The position numbers and the translations under genes were made by a program. Shown in pieces: positions 16,142-24,988 of a DNA stretch of 34,360 nt. Origin of the DNA: Desulfonema limicola. Its GTDB lineage: Bacteria > Desulfobacterota > Desulfobacteria > Desulfobacterales > RPRI01. The notes beneath the pieces were generated by a model. It was not told the origin of the DNA, made no database searches, and saw only the letters and a list, made by a program, of their open reading frames with translations. The stretch is from positions 1 through 34,360 of the forward strand of contig DYJH01000021.1 of NCBI GenBank assembly GCA_020723255.1, read 5' to 3'. Position 1 is the stretch's first letter, and each line of letters opens with the position of its first letter.

Positions 16142-17013
16142 AACCTTTTTCTCCTCCGGTCAAATAGACGTATCAAAGGTTCAACTATAGGTCCGTCTGT
16201 TGAAAGTTCCACCATATCGATCCCTGATCTTCCTGCAATTTCCTTAAGATATTGTTTATGCCTTGCCTGTTCGGCAAAAAAGTTTTCCTTAAATTCTCTG
16301 TTTCTTGTGTTAACCAGCAAGACCTGTCCTGTCTCAGGATCACAAAGTGAAGTAAGACCTGCTTCAGGCAGCTTTTCTTCAGCCGGATCGGATACGCGAA
16401 TAATTGTAAGATCATGCTTTTTGGCTGTCAGTTTCAAAGATTTCTCAAAACCACTGTCCATACAGTCCGATATCATAAAAACAATGGCATGACGTCTGAC
16501 TACTCTGTTAAGATATGTTAAAGCTTTGTCTATATCGCTATGAACATCCTGCGGTTCATAACTGAATATTTCCTTAATCAGACGCCACACATGAGATACG
16601 CCCTTTTTAGGAGGGATGTACTTTTCCACCCTTGAACTAAACAATATGGCTCCCACCTTATCATTAGTCCGGATTGCAAGAAACGCAATCATCCCGGCTA
16701 CTTCCGCCAGAAGGTCTCTTTTGAATTTATTTCTGGTGCCAAAAAGATGAGAGCCGGAAAGATCCAGCAGAAGTATTACGGTAAGCTCTCTTTCCTCGTG
16801 AAATACTTTTATGAAGGGGTGACCGAAACGGGCCGATACATTCCAGTCGATACTGCGTACATCATCACCCGGCTGGTATTCTCTGACCTCAGCAAACTCA
16901 ATGCCATGTCCTTTGAATGCGCTTTCATACTGACCGGCAAAAAGATCTCTTGCCATTTTGCCGGTTTTAAAATGAAGCTTTTGAATTTTTTTAAATAACT
17001 CTTCCGAAAGCAT
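16138..17013 (-). CDS. DUF58 (VWA-like) protein, MoxR partner
   Basis: 291 residues, soluble, without signal peptide. It carries the DUF58 signature GHGIEFAEVREYQPGDDVRS followed by IDWNVSARFG, and then a VWA-like fold with a MIDAS-type DLSGS (LLLDLSGSHLFG) and a later ISDCMD. DUF58 proteins almost always accompany moxR, as here, with three bases between the stop and start. It is thought to be an adaptor or substrate for the AAA+ ATPase. Confidence 0.9.
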   Translation of the reverse strand: MLSEELFKKIQKLHFKTGKMARDLFAGQYESAFKGHGIEFAEVREYQPGDDVRSIDWNVSARFGHPFIKVFHEERELTVILLLDLSGSHLFGTRNKFKRDLLAEVAGMIAFLAIRTNDKVGAILFSSRVEKYIPPKKGVSHVWRLIKEIFSYEPQDVHSDIDKALTYLNRVVRRHAIVFMISDCMDSGFEKSLKLTAKKHDLTIIRVSDPAEEKLPEAGLTSLCDPETGQVLLVNTRNREFKENFFAEQARHKQYLKEIAGRSGIDMVELSTDGPIVEPLIRLFDRRRKRL

Positions 17014-17016
17014 TTG

Positions 17017-17997
17017 TCATGGTACCTCGATCCTCTCAAGAAGTATCTTGATCAAATCGTCACTGCTTTTGCCCTCGGCTTCAGCTTCGTAGCTTAATAT
17101 GATTCGGTGCCTGAGAACATCGAAAGCTATGGATTTCACATCCTGCGGAGTTACATACCCTCTTCCCATAAGAAAGGCATTAGCCCGCGCAGCCTTGCTG
17201 AGCCAAATGGATGCCCTCGGGGATGCTCCGTAATTTATCATTGAGCCTATTTCCAATCCGAACTCTTTAGGTTTACGGGTTGCCCTTGATATATTTATGA
17301 TGTAATCTATTATCTTTTCTTCCATATGTATTGAACGAATTATATTTGCAGCCGATTCAATTTCCTGTATTTCTACAACTCCTTTAACATTCTCTGCCGC
17401 CATATCGTTTACCCGTTCTATTATTTTCTTCTCTTCCTCTGCTGAAGGATAATCAACCTTAATTTTTAACATAAAACGATCTATCTGCGCTTCCGGAAGA
17501 GGATATGTTCCTTCATGTTCAATCGGATTTTGTGTAGCAAGAACCAAAAAGGGCTTTTCAAGAAAATAAGTGTTTTCGCCTATTGTTACCTGGCGTTCCT
17601 GCATAGCCTCTAAAAGGGCGCTCTGCACCTTGGCAGGCGCCCTGTTTATTTCATCCGCCAGTATTATATTGTGAAATATCGGGCCTTTTTTGATTTCGAA
17701 AGAACCGCTGTCCGGCCTGTATATCTGAGTCCCGAGAATATCGGCAGGTAATAGATCCGGAGTAAACTGTATTCTTTGAAAGGAAGTTTTGATTGCCGCA
17801 GCAAGTGTTTTAACTGCGGTTGTTTTTGCCAGTCCGGGAAGTCCTTCCAGGAGAAGATGGCCGTCACATAGCAAGCCTATAAGCATTTTTTCCAAAAGGT
17901 TTTTCTGACCCACTATAACTTTTTCAATTTCAGCCATAATCCGCCGAAAAACCAGGCTCTTTTTTTCTACTTCCAGAGTAATCTCCTGTATATCCAT
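17017..17997 (-). CDS. moxR: MoxR-family AAA+ ATPase
   Basis: First gene of the operon; a cytoplasmic AAA+ chaperone-like ATPase of 326 residues. Walker A is GLPGLAKTT (about 52-60) and Walker B is IILADEINRAP, with the Asp-Glu pair near 115. A sensor 1 motif (LATQNPIEHEG) and the C-terminal AAA lid (INYGASPRASIWLSKAARA) complete the family. I prefer the ATG at 17997 over an in-frame TTG at 18000, because the TTG lies one base from the AGGAGG binding site and the ATG four. MoxR proteins help mature or activate VWA-domain partners, and four candidates follow in the same operon. Confidence 0.93.
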   Translation of the reverse strand: MDIQEITLEVEKKSLVFRRIMAEIEKVIVGQKNLLEKMLIGLLCDGHLLLEGLPGLAKTTAVKTLAAAIKTSFQRIQFTPDLLPADILGTQIYRPDSGSFEIKKGPIFHNIILADEINRAPAKVQSALLEAMQERQVTIGENTYFLEKPFLVLATQNPIEHEGTYPLPEAQIDRFMLKIKVDYPSAEEEKKIIERVNDMAAENVKGVVEIQEIESAANIIRSIHMEEKIIDYIINISRATRKPKEFGLEIGSMINYGASPRASIWLSKAARANAFLMGRGYVTPQDVKSIAFDVLRHRIILSYEAEAEGKSSDDLIKILLERIEVP

Positions 17998-18018
17998 CAA
18001 TCCTCCTCTACATATTTA

Positions 18019-18057
18019 AATTACAAATCCCAAATTCCAAACCTAAGATTTGTAATT
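18019..18057. repeat. Inverted repeat upstream of moxR
   Basis: Perfect 11-bp arms, AATTACAAATC (18019-18029) and GATTTGTAATT (18047-18057), with a 17-base spacer, just upstream of the moxR binding site. It could be an operator or a leader RNA hairpin. Similar AATCCC/GGGATT words flank the arms. I see no convincing promoter in this gap. Confidence 0.4.
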
Positions 18058-18146
18058 CGGGATTCAGGATTTGAATCAATATTATCAGTGCATGGTTACA
18101 TTGCTTTTGTTTATTTTAAGGAGGTTTTTTCCTCTTTTATAAAGAT

Positions 18147-20138
18147 TTATCCCATAAACACGGAAAGAACATCTTTTCTGGCATTAACATGCATTATGGT
18201 AACCTGAATTACATCCTCCGGTTTTAAATCGATACCGCTCGAAGACGGAAGTTCGCATTCTATCATATATTCAGGGATGAGTATCTGATAGCTTTTCCTT
18301 CTTCTTGCAAGTACTATAGCCTCTTCTTTCTGCCCGGTTCTTGATTCAAGGTATTTTAAAAGCCAATATCTGTTTCGTCTGGACTGAATACTTAACACAT
18401 TTGCCATGGGCTGATCAACAATCTGTATGATTTTATCTATCTCTTCGAAGGTATGTGGCGTGTCCAAACCGTAAATTGCTCTGATCTGGCGCTGGGTTAT
18501 AAGATCATAATATTTTCTTATCGGAGAAGTTGCAGTGACATAACTGTCAAGACCAAGCCCTGAGTGGCGTTCCGGAACAGAACCGAGGATAAATCTGCTT
18601 AGCAACCGCCTTTGCATATAATTCTGGAATAAAGAGCCGTCTTCTCCTCTATAAAGACGCTGCCTCGCATCAGGCTGTGATCTGAAAACCGCTGGAGTAT
18701 TATGTTCTGCAAGAAATTTGGCCATAAGCCAGTTTGCCAGTATCATTATTTCTGATATCATCATCCTTCCGGGGCTTTCCCTGTTTATTTTGTTTATCGT
18801 TATTCCCCTGTTTTCATCCAACCAGACATTGATATCCGGCATAGTTATATGAACCGCTCCTGAATCCAGTCTTGTCCTCCGGAATTTCTTGGCCAAATCG
18901 TATAAAACGGCTATTTCCTTGTCATCTTCTATACATGTATTTGCATCATAATATGTCATCTGGCGCTTTACTCTGATAAGAGTTGGGTAAATGTCGTAAT
19001 CGATAATATCGGCTGTTGGTCTTATATTTACCATTACACTGATGCAGGGACGCATTTCACCTTCTTTAAGGCTGCATATGTCTTCAGCAAGAACAGACGG
19101 AAGCATGGATATTTTAAGATCAGGCATATAAATCGAACTCCCCCGGAAGATCGCTTCACCGTCAATTGCATCACCTTTTCTGACATAATGGGCAACATCT
19201 GCTATATGCACGCCAAGACGATAATAATCTCCCTTATCCTCAATGCTTATTGCATCATCAAAGTCAAGCGTGGACTGCCCGTCAATTGTAATTACTGAAA
19301 GATCCGTAAAATCCTTTCTTTTATCGTAAGTTAAATATTTATCGCCAAGAGATTTTATTTCATCTACTTTGTCTGACAGGGTATCTGGGAAATTGACAGG
19401 AATACCCATCTTGTAAATATCTATATTTTCGTCTTCATCGAATATGCCAAGTGAAACAAAAAGTTTAAAAAGGTCCCCATCTAGTTCTAAGCCAGCTTTT
19501 TTTAAAATTGCTTTTGCAGTTTGATAATGGCTGCTCTCTTTTCCCCACAAATATGCTGATTTTAAAAATTCGGTAATTTCAGCATATTCACCATTTAAGC
19601 TGCCTTTTGAAAAAGGCTTGTTAATAGCGTTTCTAACCCAAAGGCCTGCTTTTTCTATAAGCCTGTTCATCCGGGCTGTTTCTTTTTCTTTTTCTTCTAT
19701 CTGTTCAACAGCTTCTTTGGGATTTGGCAGAAACCTGTCATAATCAAACTTAAAATACATCCTGTTATTAAAAAATGCCCTGATCACAGCCGATTCATGA
19801 TCGCTTGTAGGATCTTTTGGAAAGCAGAAGTGCGTCATTGTAGGAAGGTCTATCCATTCATGCTCTGTGTTTAACGTTTCCCATAATTCCCTGATATTTA
19901 TATTATTAATGAGTGCATTTCTTCTGTTTGAAATTTCTTTGAGGGCATCTATCGTCTTGTTTCTACTCACAGACAGGTTAATGTTCATTTTACTCTTATG
20001 GGAAAGACGTTGAATAGGCAGATTAACTTCCCGATTCGATTCGGTTAATAACCTTACCCTTTGATTTTTGATTTCCAGAACGACTGCACAAACGATTTTC
20101 TGAAAGTCTATATATTCAACTATATTTCCTGATTCCAT
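18147..20138 (-). CDS. RNase II/R-type 3'-5' exoribonuclease
   Basis: 663 residues, close to RNase II in length. The RNB catalytic domain spans about 270-590 and has the four metal-binding aspartates in the standard spacing: Asp286, Asp292, Asp294 and Asp295 (TIDGQSTLDFDDAIS). The N-terminal 250 residues are atypical and helical, with a small beta-rich start (about 8-46). The last 70 residues look like an S1-type RNA-binding domain (ILIPEYMIECELPS). It should degrade single-stranded RNA processively. The promoter (TTGACT, 17 bases, TATTAT) ends six bases before the ATG, predicting an mRNA without leader, and no ribosome binding site is visible. Confidence 0.9.
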   Translation of the reverse strand: MESGNIVEYIDFQKIVCAVVLEIKNQRVRLLTESNREVNLPIQRLSHKSKMNINLSVSRNKTIDALKEISNRRNALINNINIRELWETLNTEHEWIDLPTMTHFCFPKDPTSDHESAVIRAFFNNRMYFKFDYDRFLPNPKEAVEQIEEKEKETARMNRLIEKAGLWVRNAINKPFSKGSLNGEYAEITEFLKSAYLWGKESSHYQTAKAILKKAGLELDGDLFKLFVSLGIFDEDENIDIYKMGIPVNFPDTLSDKVDEIKSLGDKYLTYDKRKDFTDLSVITIDGQSTLDFDDAISIEDKGDYYRLGVHIADVAHYVRKGDAIDGEAIFRGSSIYMPDLKISMLPSVLAEDICSLKEGEMRPCISVMVNIRPTADIIDYDIYPTLIRVKRQMTYYDANTCIEDDKEIAVLYDLAKKFRRTRLDSGAVHITMPDINVWLDENRGITINKINRESPGRMMISEIMILANWLMAKFLAEHNTPAVFRSQPDARQRLYRGEDGSLFQNYMQRRLLSRFILGSVPERHSGLGLDSYVTATSPIRKYYDLITQRQIRAIYGLDTPHTFEEIDKIIQIVDQPMANVLSIQSRRNRYWLLKYLESRTGQKEEAIVLARRRKSYQILIPEYMIECELPSSSGIDLKPEDVIQVTIMHVNARKDVLSVFMG

Positions 20139-20144
20139 GCGGTT

Positions 20145-20173
20145 ATAATAACAATCGGGCAGGTTAAAGTCAA
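20145..20173 (-). promoter_or_regulatory. Promoter of the exoribonuclease gene, predicted leaderless
   Basis: On the minus strand TTGACT (20173-20168), a 17-base spacer and TATTAT (20150-20145). The expected start of transcription, about seven bases on, coincides with the A of the ATG at 20138. Confidence 0.6.
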
Positions 20174-20206
20174 TGAGATGTTATCCAACATATTTCTATT
20201 TATTTC

Positions 20207-20235
20207 TTGACGTAAAATTCTATTTTTCTTATTAT
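20207..20235 (+). promoter_or_regulatory. Promoter of the nucleotide cyclase-like gene
   Basis: TTGACG (20207-20212), a 17-base spacer and TATTAT (20230-20235), five of six matches in each box. This gives a leader of about 60 bases before the ATG at 20304. Confidence 0.6.
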
Positions 20236-20303
20236 TTCACTTCGGATAATAATCATATTGCCAACAGTCCACATGATACCGGGTAAAGGATAAAATTTGG
20301 CGC

Positions 20304-22625
20304 ATGTACGGGTTTTTTAAAAATTTACTTAAATTACCACCCCTTAGCGATTTTCCCCTCAAAAATTATACTGCCTGTTTTTCTTTCGAGAATTTGGTGC
20401 CAGGTGTAGATAATATACGATATGATGTTTTGATAAGCCCTGCTTTTACCAATGCCACCAGGGAAATCGTATACAAATTGATGTCACGTTATGCCGGAAT
20501 AGAAAGTAAAACGCTTGAATCAGCTTCTGGTGAATGGCCAACGGAGGTGGACAACTATAAACAGATTTATAAAGAATTAATGCTTGATGCAATAAACAAA
20601 GCTAAAGTAAGTAAACAAATTTCAGTAGTTTATCTGGTTCAAACCGCTGTGCTTAAAATACTGCTTGAACAAATTCGAACACAGTATGATAATCTGATCG
20701 TGCAAATGAAAAAAAATGTTCGTCAATTTGACCTTTCATTTTATAATGAAAATTACCAGGAAGAACATCGAGATATTAATGGAAATCTACGCAAGATTCA
20801 CTTAGACCGGGCAGCCATATTACAGAAGGTTGGTAAGGATATATGCGAATTTTGGGCTGAAATAGAGCAAAATGAAATTCAGCCGATGCTTGAAGCAATA
20901 TTTGGCAGTTGCACACAGCTTTTTGAAAAACTTCTTATTAACCCCATTCTGCACTCTCAACAATATGACAATTCATTCATCCTGCTTAACGAATATGATC
21001 TTTGCTTAGGTCGCCGTACAAATGATCCTGATAAATATGAAGCGCTGATCATACTCGTTCGCCAGATATTCAACACCATAGGTTTACATGATCCCAATTT
21101 TTCCGGTATTACTGCAGAACAGCGTTCGAACCCGGATTTTATACAGGGGAATGAAGATTTTCTTTACAAACGCCGTGCATTTAACGAAAAGATAGAAGGA
21201 ATTATTCAATATCCGGACAATGTGGATTTGCTTTTCAATTGGTTGCGTTCTAAAGCCGATTATCTGAATTTAAAAAAAGAAAAAGCCGGTCGTGACGAGC
21301 TTGTCAAGTTGAAAATTCTGATGAAAAATCAAAGGAAGTTTTTAAATTACTTTTATAAACAATTCAAACTAAAGGGATTAATAAATCATATATCTGCATC
21401 ATACGAAATGCAGCCGGAACATTTGAAATACTGTCCGCCTTTGAACCCACAACAAATCATACAGTATCTTATTTCATCAAAAACGCGTAAAGTGATAAGA
21501 AAAAGACTCAAACGAATAAACCAAAATTACCAGCAGGCATTATCGCTTCGTTTGCTTAACAAAAAAATTAAATCGCTTAAAAAGGCAACAAGTTTTAAGC
21601 ACAAAATATATCTTATCCGTTTTTTCAAAGCTTTGGCCCGTTATCACCAAGATTTATGTAATTTTAAACTAATTCAAAACTATATGGATCAGGTGAATAT
21701 GGCCACCGAGGATAAAATTATAAACCTTTCACGGGTGAATAATACTTTATATCAATTCCTGTTACCCGACGAACGGCCTCCGGAGAAGGCAACCATTATC
21801 AATCATGTGGTTGTTAAGGTTGATGTAAGAGGATCCACTGATATCACCCACCAGTTGGTTGAACGCGGTTTGAATCCTGCCTCTTATTTCAGTCTTAATT
21901 TCTTCGACCCGATTTCAGAAATTATTTCTGAATATAATGCGTTAAAAAATTTCATAGAAGGTGATGCCGTAATATTATCAATTTTCGAATACGAAAATGC
22001 GCCCACAGGCTGGTTCTGTGTCTCAAAAGCATGTTGCATAGCTCTTAATGTATTGATGATTATCAAACGATATAACGAAAAGAGCCGGAAATTTCAGCTG
22101 CCGATTCTTGAGCTTGGCATAGGAATCAGCTATTCGAACAAAAATCCGACTTTTCTTTTTGATCACGACAACCGGATCATGATCTCGACAGCAATAAATC
22201 AAGCCGACCGTTTATCTAAATGCTCGAAAGCAGGAATACGGCTCTTTGATAATGAAAAAAGTTTTTTCAATCTTTATGTTTTTCAAATCAATAATGACGA
22301 AAGTATTATTGATGCTACGGATGACAATTTTTTGCGGTATAATGTAAACGGCATTGAGTTGAATCTGGAAGGCTTTGAAAAGCTATCTAATGAAATTGAT
22401 CTGAAACTTCTGCAAGGCAATTTAACTGATATGATTAAACAAAAATCGAATTTTTACACCGGTAAATTCCCGACTAAGAGCGGTTACTACCAACGTTTAT
22501 TAATCCGTGAATCCCAGATTCCTATTATCGATCCGGTTACGTTTAAAATTAAGAGCATAAGCGAACGCAAATATTACGAAGTATGCTCCAATCCGGATCT
22601 TTACCAATGGGCCGATCAGCTTTAA
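20304..22625 (+). CDS. Large protein with C-terminal class III nucleotide cyclase domain
   Basis: 773 residues, no clear membrane helix. Residues 1 to about 480 are a long, mostly helical region that I do not recognise. About 500-660 is a class III cyclase fold: VKVDVRGSTD gives metal ligand Asp507, FIEGDAVIL gives Asp554 (47 residues on), LELGIGISY follows, and AINQADRLS supplies the transition-state pair Asn632 and Arg636 in the usual N-x3-R spacing. The base-recognition positions, by my alignment, are Phe550 (Lys or Glu in adenylyl or guanylyl cyclases) and Ile625 (Asp or Cys), so the product nucleotide cannot be assigned. About 665-773 is a further unknown tail. AAAGGA (20285-20290) is 13 bases from the ATG, rather far. 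Divergent from the RNase gene. Confidence 0.8.
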   Translation: MYGFFKNLLKLPPLSDFPLKNYTACFSFENLVPGVDNIRYDVLISPAFTNATREIVYKLMSRYAGIESKTLESASGEWPTEVDNYKQIYKELMLDAINKAKVSKQISVVYLVQTAVLKILLEQIRTQYDNLIVQMKKNVRQFDLSFYNENYQEEHRDINGNLRKIHLDRAAILQKVGKDICEFWAEIEQNEIQPMLEAIFGSCTQLFEKLLINPILHSQQYDNSFILLNEYDLCLGRRTNDPDKYEALIILVRQIFNTIGLHDPNFSGITAEQRSNPDFIQGNEDFLYKRRAFNEKIEGIIQYPDNVDLLFNWLRSKADYLNLKKEKAGRDELVKLKILMKNQRKFLNYFYKQFKLKGLINHISASYEMQPEHLKYCPPLNPQQIIQYLISSKTRKVIRKRLKRINQNYQQALSLRLLNKKIKSLKKATSFKHKIYLIRFFKALARYHQDLCNFKLIQNYMDQVNMATEDKIINLSRVNNTLYQFLLPDERPPEKATIINHVVVKVDVRGSTDITHQLVERGLNPASYFSLNFFDPISEIISEYNALKNFIEGDAVILSIFEYENAPTGWFCVSKACCIALNVLMIIKRYNEKSRKFQLPILELGIGISYSNKNPTFLFDHDNRIMISTAINQADRLSKCSKAGIRLFDNEKSFFNLYVFQINNDESIIDATDDNFLRYNVNGIELNLEGFEKLSNEIDLKLLQGNLTDMIKQKSNFYTGKFPTKSGYYQRLLIRESQIPIIDPVTFKIKSISERKYYEVCSNPDLYQWADQL

Positions 22626-22650
22626 GCCGGTTCTAACTTTGATGAATTTT

Positions 22651-24267
22651 TTACTTTGACAGGGAATGAATTACAGCTTCTGCAGCTCTGATCCCATCTA
22701 TAGCGGAACTTACTATTCCTCCGGAATAACCGGCTCCTTCTCCTGAAGGGAAAAGACCTGATACGCTTACCGATTCTCCTGATTCATTTCGAAGTATGCG
22801 GTACGGGCTTGAGCTCCTTGTTTCAGAAGCATAAAGAAGAGCTTCTTCCGGCACAATACCCTCCATAAGGCTTAACATTCTCGGTATAGCGGCGGAAAGT
22901 GTTTCACAGATAAATCCCGGAAGGATATTATGCAGATCGGCAGGCCGCGATCTTTTCCATGATCTGTTTTCCGGAAGAATATCCGGATATTTTTTAGAAA
23001 GAAAACCTGAAAGCGGCGCTGCAGGAAGAGAATAATCGCTTCCACCTGCAATATATGCTAGATGTTCCATTTGTTCCTGAAATTCTATTCCTGGAAGATA
23101 AACATTAATTCCATCCGAATAAAACGGATAATCAGCCGGATCGACGGGAACAAGAAATGCAGCATTACCGAACTTACCGGATCTATTCGAAAGGCTCATT
23201 CCGTTTGTGGTTAAAGCGCTGTTAGACGATGCACAAGATATTACTGTTCCACCGGGGCACATACAGAATGTATAGCAGGCGCGATGCAGATTATCTTTTT
23301 TGAAAGTTAAACGAAAAGGCGCTGCGCCAAGGCGCGGATGACCGGCAAAGCTGCCCCATTGTGCACGGTCTATGCGTTCCTGGGGAAGCTCAAGACGAAC
23401 TCCTGCGGCAAAAGATTTCGGTTCAAGCATAACACCGGACTCCGCAAGCATTCTATAAATATCCCTTGCGCTGTGGCCGCTAGCAAGAATGCAGTATTCG
23501 GTTTCAATTTCTTTCCCGTTAACAATGATGCCTGTTAGCTTCTTTTTTTCAATATGGATACCTTCAAGCCTGGAATTAAATTGTACTTCTCCGCCGTTTG
23601 ATTCAATAAGTTTCCGGAAAGATTGAACGATTTCTCTTAAAAGATCGCTTCCAAGATGTGGTTCAGCATCTATCAGTATATCTTTGGAAGCTCCACATTT
23701 AACGAGGGTTTGGAGAAACCGGTAAGTTCTCATCCTGCTCTTTACGCGTGAAGTCAGCTTGCCGTCAGAAAAAAGCCCTGCTCCTCCTTCCCCGAAAAGT
23801 ACGTTGCTTTCGCAATCGAGCTTTCCTTTTTTCCAGAACTCAGATACTAGTAAAGTTCTTTCTTTAACAGAAGCCCCGCGTTCAATCAAAAGCGGAGAAA
23901 ACCCGGCTTCAGCCAGTATAAGCGCCGCCATCAAACCCGAAGGCCCTGCACCGACCACAACAACAGGATTTTTTGCTTTATTTATTGTTTTTCTGATCGG
24001 TAGTTCACCCGGAGGACTTTCTTCTTTGATTTGCTCTATGTCAATATCATCCGGCAGTAAAAAACCGTTAAATTCTTTTATTTCAACATCAGCAGTAATT
24101 GAAAATACGGGAGCTTCTCTTCGCTTTCTTGCATCAATTGATCTGCGGATAATTTTAATAACTGAAATATTTGACTCACTGCACCCCAATTTTGCGGCTG
24201 CGGCAGCCCTGATATCTTTATCATCATAATCAAGTGGAAGTAAAAGCTGGCGGATTTTTATCAGCAT
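22651..24267 (-). CDS. FAD-dependent oxidoreductase (COG2509-type)
   Basis: 538 residues. A small N-terminal alpha/beta domain (1-90, LLLPLDYDDKDIRAAAAAKL) precedes a Rossmann FAD-binding motif VVVGAGPSGLMAALILAEAG (about 99-118) followed by an acidic strand end (LLIERG). Further family features are ILASGHSARDIYRML and the C-terminal LFPSGEGAGYSGGIVSSAID, which contacts FAD. The layout matches the widespread but uncharacterised FAD-dependent dehydrogenases related to HI0933 and GidA. Substrate unknown. There is no clear ribosome binding site. It is divergent from plsY across about 50 bases. Confidence 0.87.
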   Translation of the reverse strand: MLIKIRQLLLPLDYDDKDIRAAAAAKLGCSESNISVIKIIRRSIDARKRREAPVFSITADVEIKEFNGFLLPDDIDIEQIKEESPPGELPIRKTINKAKNPVVVVGAGPSGLMAALILAEAGFSPLLIERGASVKERTLLVSEFWKKGKLDCESNVLFGEGGAGLFSDGKLTSRVKSRMRTYRFLQTLVKCGASKDILIDAEPHLGSDLLREIVQSFRKLIESNGGEVQFNSRLEGIHIEKKKLTGIIVNGKEIETEYCILASGHSARDIYRMLAESGVMLEPKSFAAGVRLELPQERIDRAQWGSFAGHPRLGAAPFRLTFKKDNLHRACYTFCMCPGGTVISCASSNSALTTNGMSLSNRSGKFGNAAFLVPVDPADYPFYSDGINVYLPGIEFQEQMEHLAYIAGGSDYSLPAAPLSGFLSKKYPDILPENRSWKRSRPADLHNILPGFICETLSAAIPRMLSLMEGIVPEEALLYASETRSSSPYRILRNESGESVSVSGLFPSGEGAGYSGGIVSSAIDGIRAAEAVIHSLSK

Positions 24268-24316
24268 ATATATAATCTGTATTGTTATTTTTTTATTTTT
24301 GATTTATGTGATAATT

Positions 24317-24931
24317 ATGGATATATTTGAAACCTTAAAGATTTCTGCTCTTGTTATAGGAGCTTATATGCTCGGCTCCATCCCGTTCGGGTTAATTCTT
24401 ACAAATAAATTTTGTTCATTAGATATCAGGACAAAAGGCAGCGGGAATATCGGCGCAACAAATGTAATGCGAGTCTCAGGGTTAACACTTGGAGCCCTGA
24501 CACTTGCCGGAGATCTTTTGAAAGGAGCGCTTCCGGTTTATATTGCATGCGCTATTTCAAAATCCGGAGGCTTGTACGGCGATCTTTATATATCAATTGT
24601 GATTATAGCCTCTTTTTTGGGGCATCTTTATCCTTTGTATCTGAAATTTAAAAGCGGTGGAAAAGGTGTGGCTACCGCTGCCGGTTGTTTTCTGGCATCA
24701 TCTCCAGTTGCTTTTCTCATTGCTATTGCAGCATTTATACTTGTGATTCTTGTCTGCAAGCGGGTTTCAGTCGGATCTCTTTCTGCTTCTGCAATACTTC
24801 CTTTTGTGGTGTGGTTTGATGGCCATTCTATCTTTCCGACGGTTTGTTCCGTAGTTGTTTCCATATTTATATTTTATCGTCACAAGGATAATATCAAACG
24901 ACTTCTGTCAGGCACAGAACCTTCGATATAA
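24317..24931 (+). CDS. plsY: Acyl-phosphate glycerol-3-phosphate acyltransferase PlsY
   Basis: Integral membrane enzyme that transfers an acyl group from acyl-phosphate to glycerol 3-phosphate, the first step of phospholipid synthesis. All three conserved loop motifs are present: GSIPFG, GSGNIGATNVMR and GHLYPLYLKFKSGGKGVAT. Five membrane helices are visible and the length (204 residues) is normal. I chose ATG 24317 because it places the first helix where the family has it; an in-frame TTG at 24299 would add six residues. Neither has a good ribosome binding site. The partner plsX is not in the window. Confidence 0.92.
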   Translation: MDIFETLKISALVIGAYMLGSIPFGLILTNKFCSLDIRTKGSGNIGATNVMRVSGLTLGALTLAGDLLKGALPVYIACAISKSGGLYGDLYISIVIIASFLGHLYPLYLKFKSGGKGVATAAGCFLASSPVAFLIAIAAFILVILVCKRVSVGSLSASAILPFVVWFDGHSIFPTVCSVVVSIFIFYRHKDNIKRLLSGTEPSI

Positions 24932-24988
24932 AATTACAGTAGTTTTTCAAATGTAATCTCTTAAATCATAAACAAACAGGCAATAGCT

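Noticed and set aside
18118-18136. GAGG/CCTC hairpin with a T-run loop after the exoribonuclease stop
   Set aside because: Only four strong base pairs, and the Ts are in the loop rather than after the stem, so it is not supported as a terminator.
20304-22625. Pycsar-type anti-phage system around the cyclase
   Set aside because: No adjacent PycTM or PycTIR-like effector; the neighbours are an RNase and an FAD oxidoreductase.
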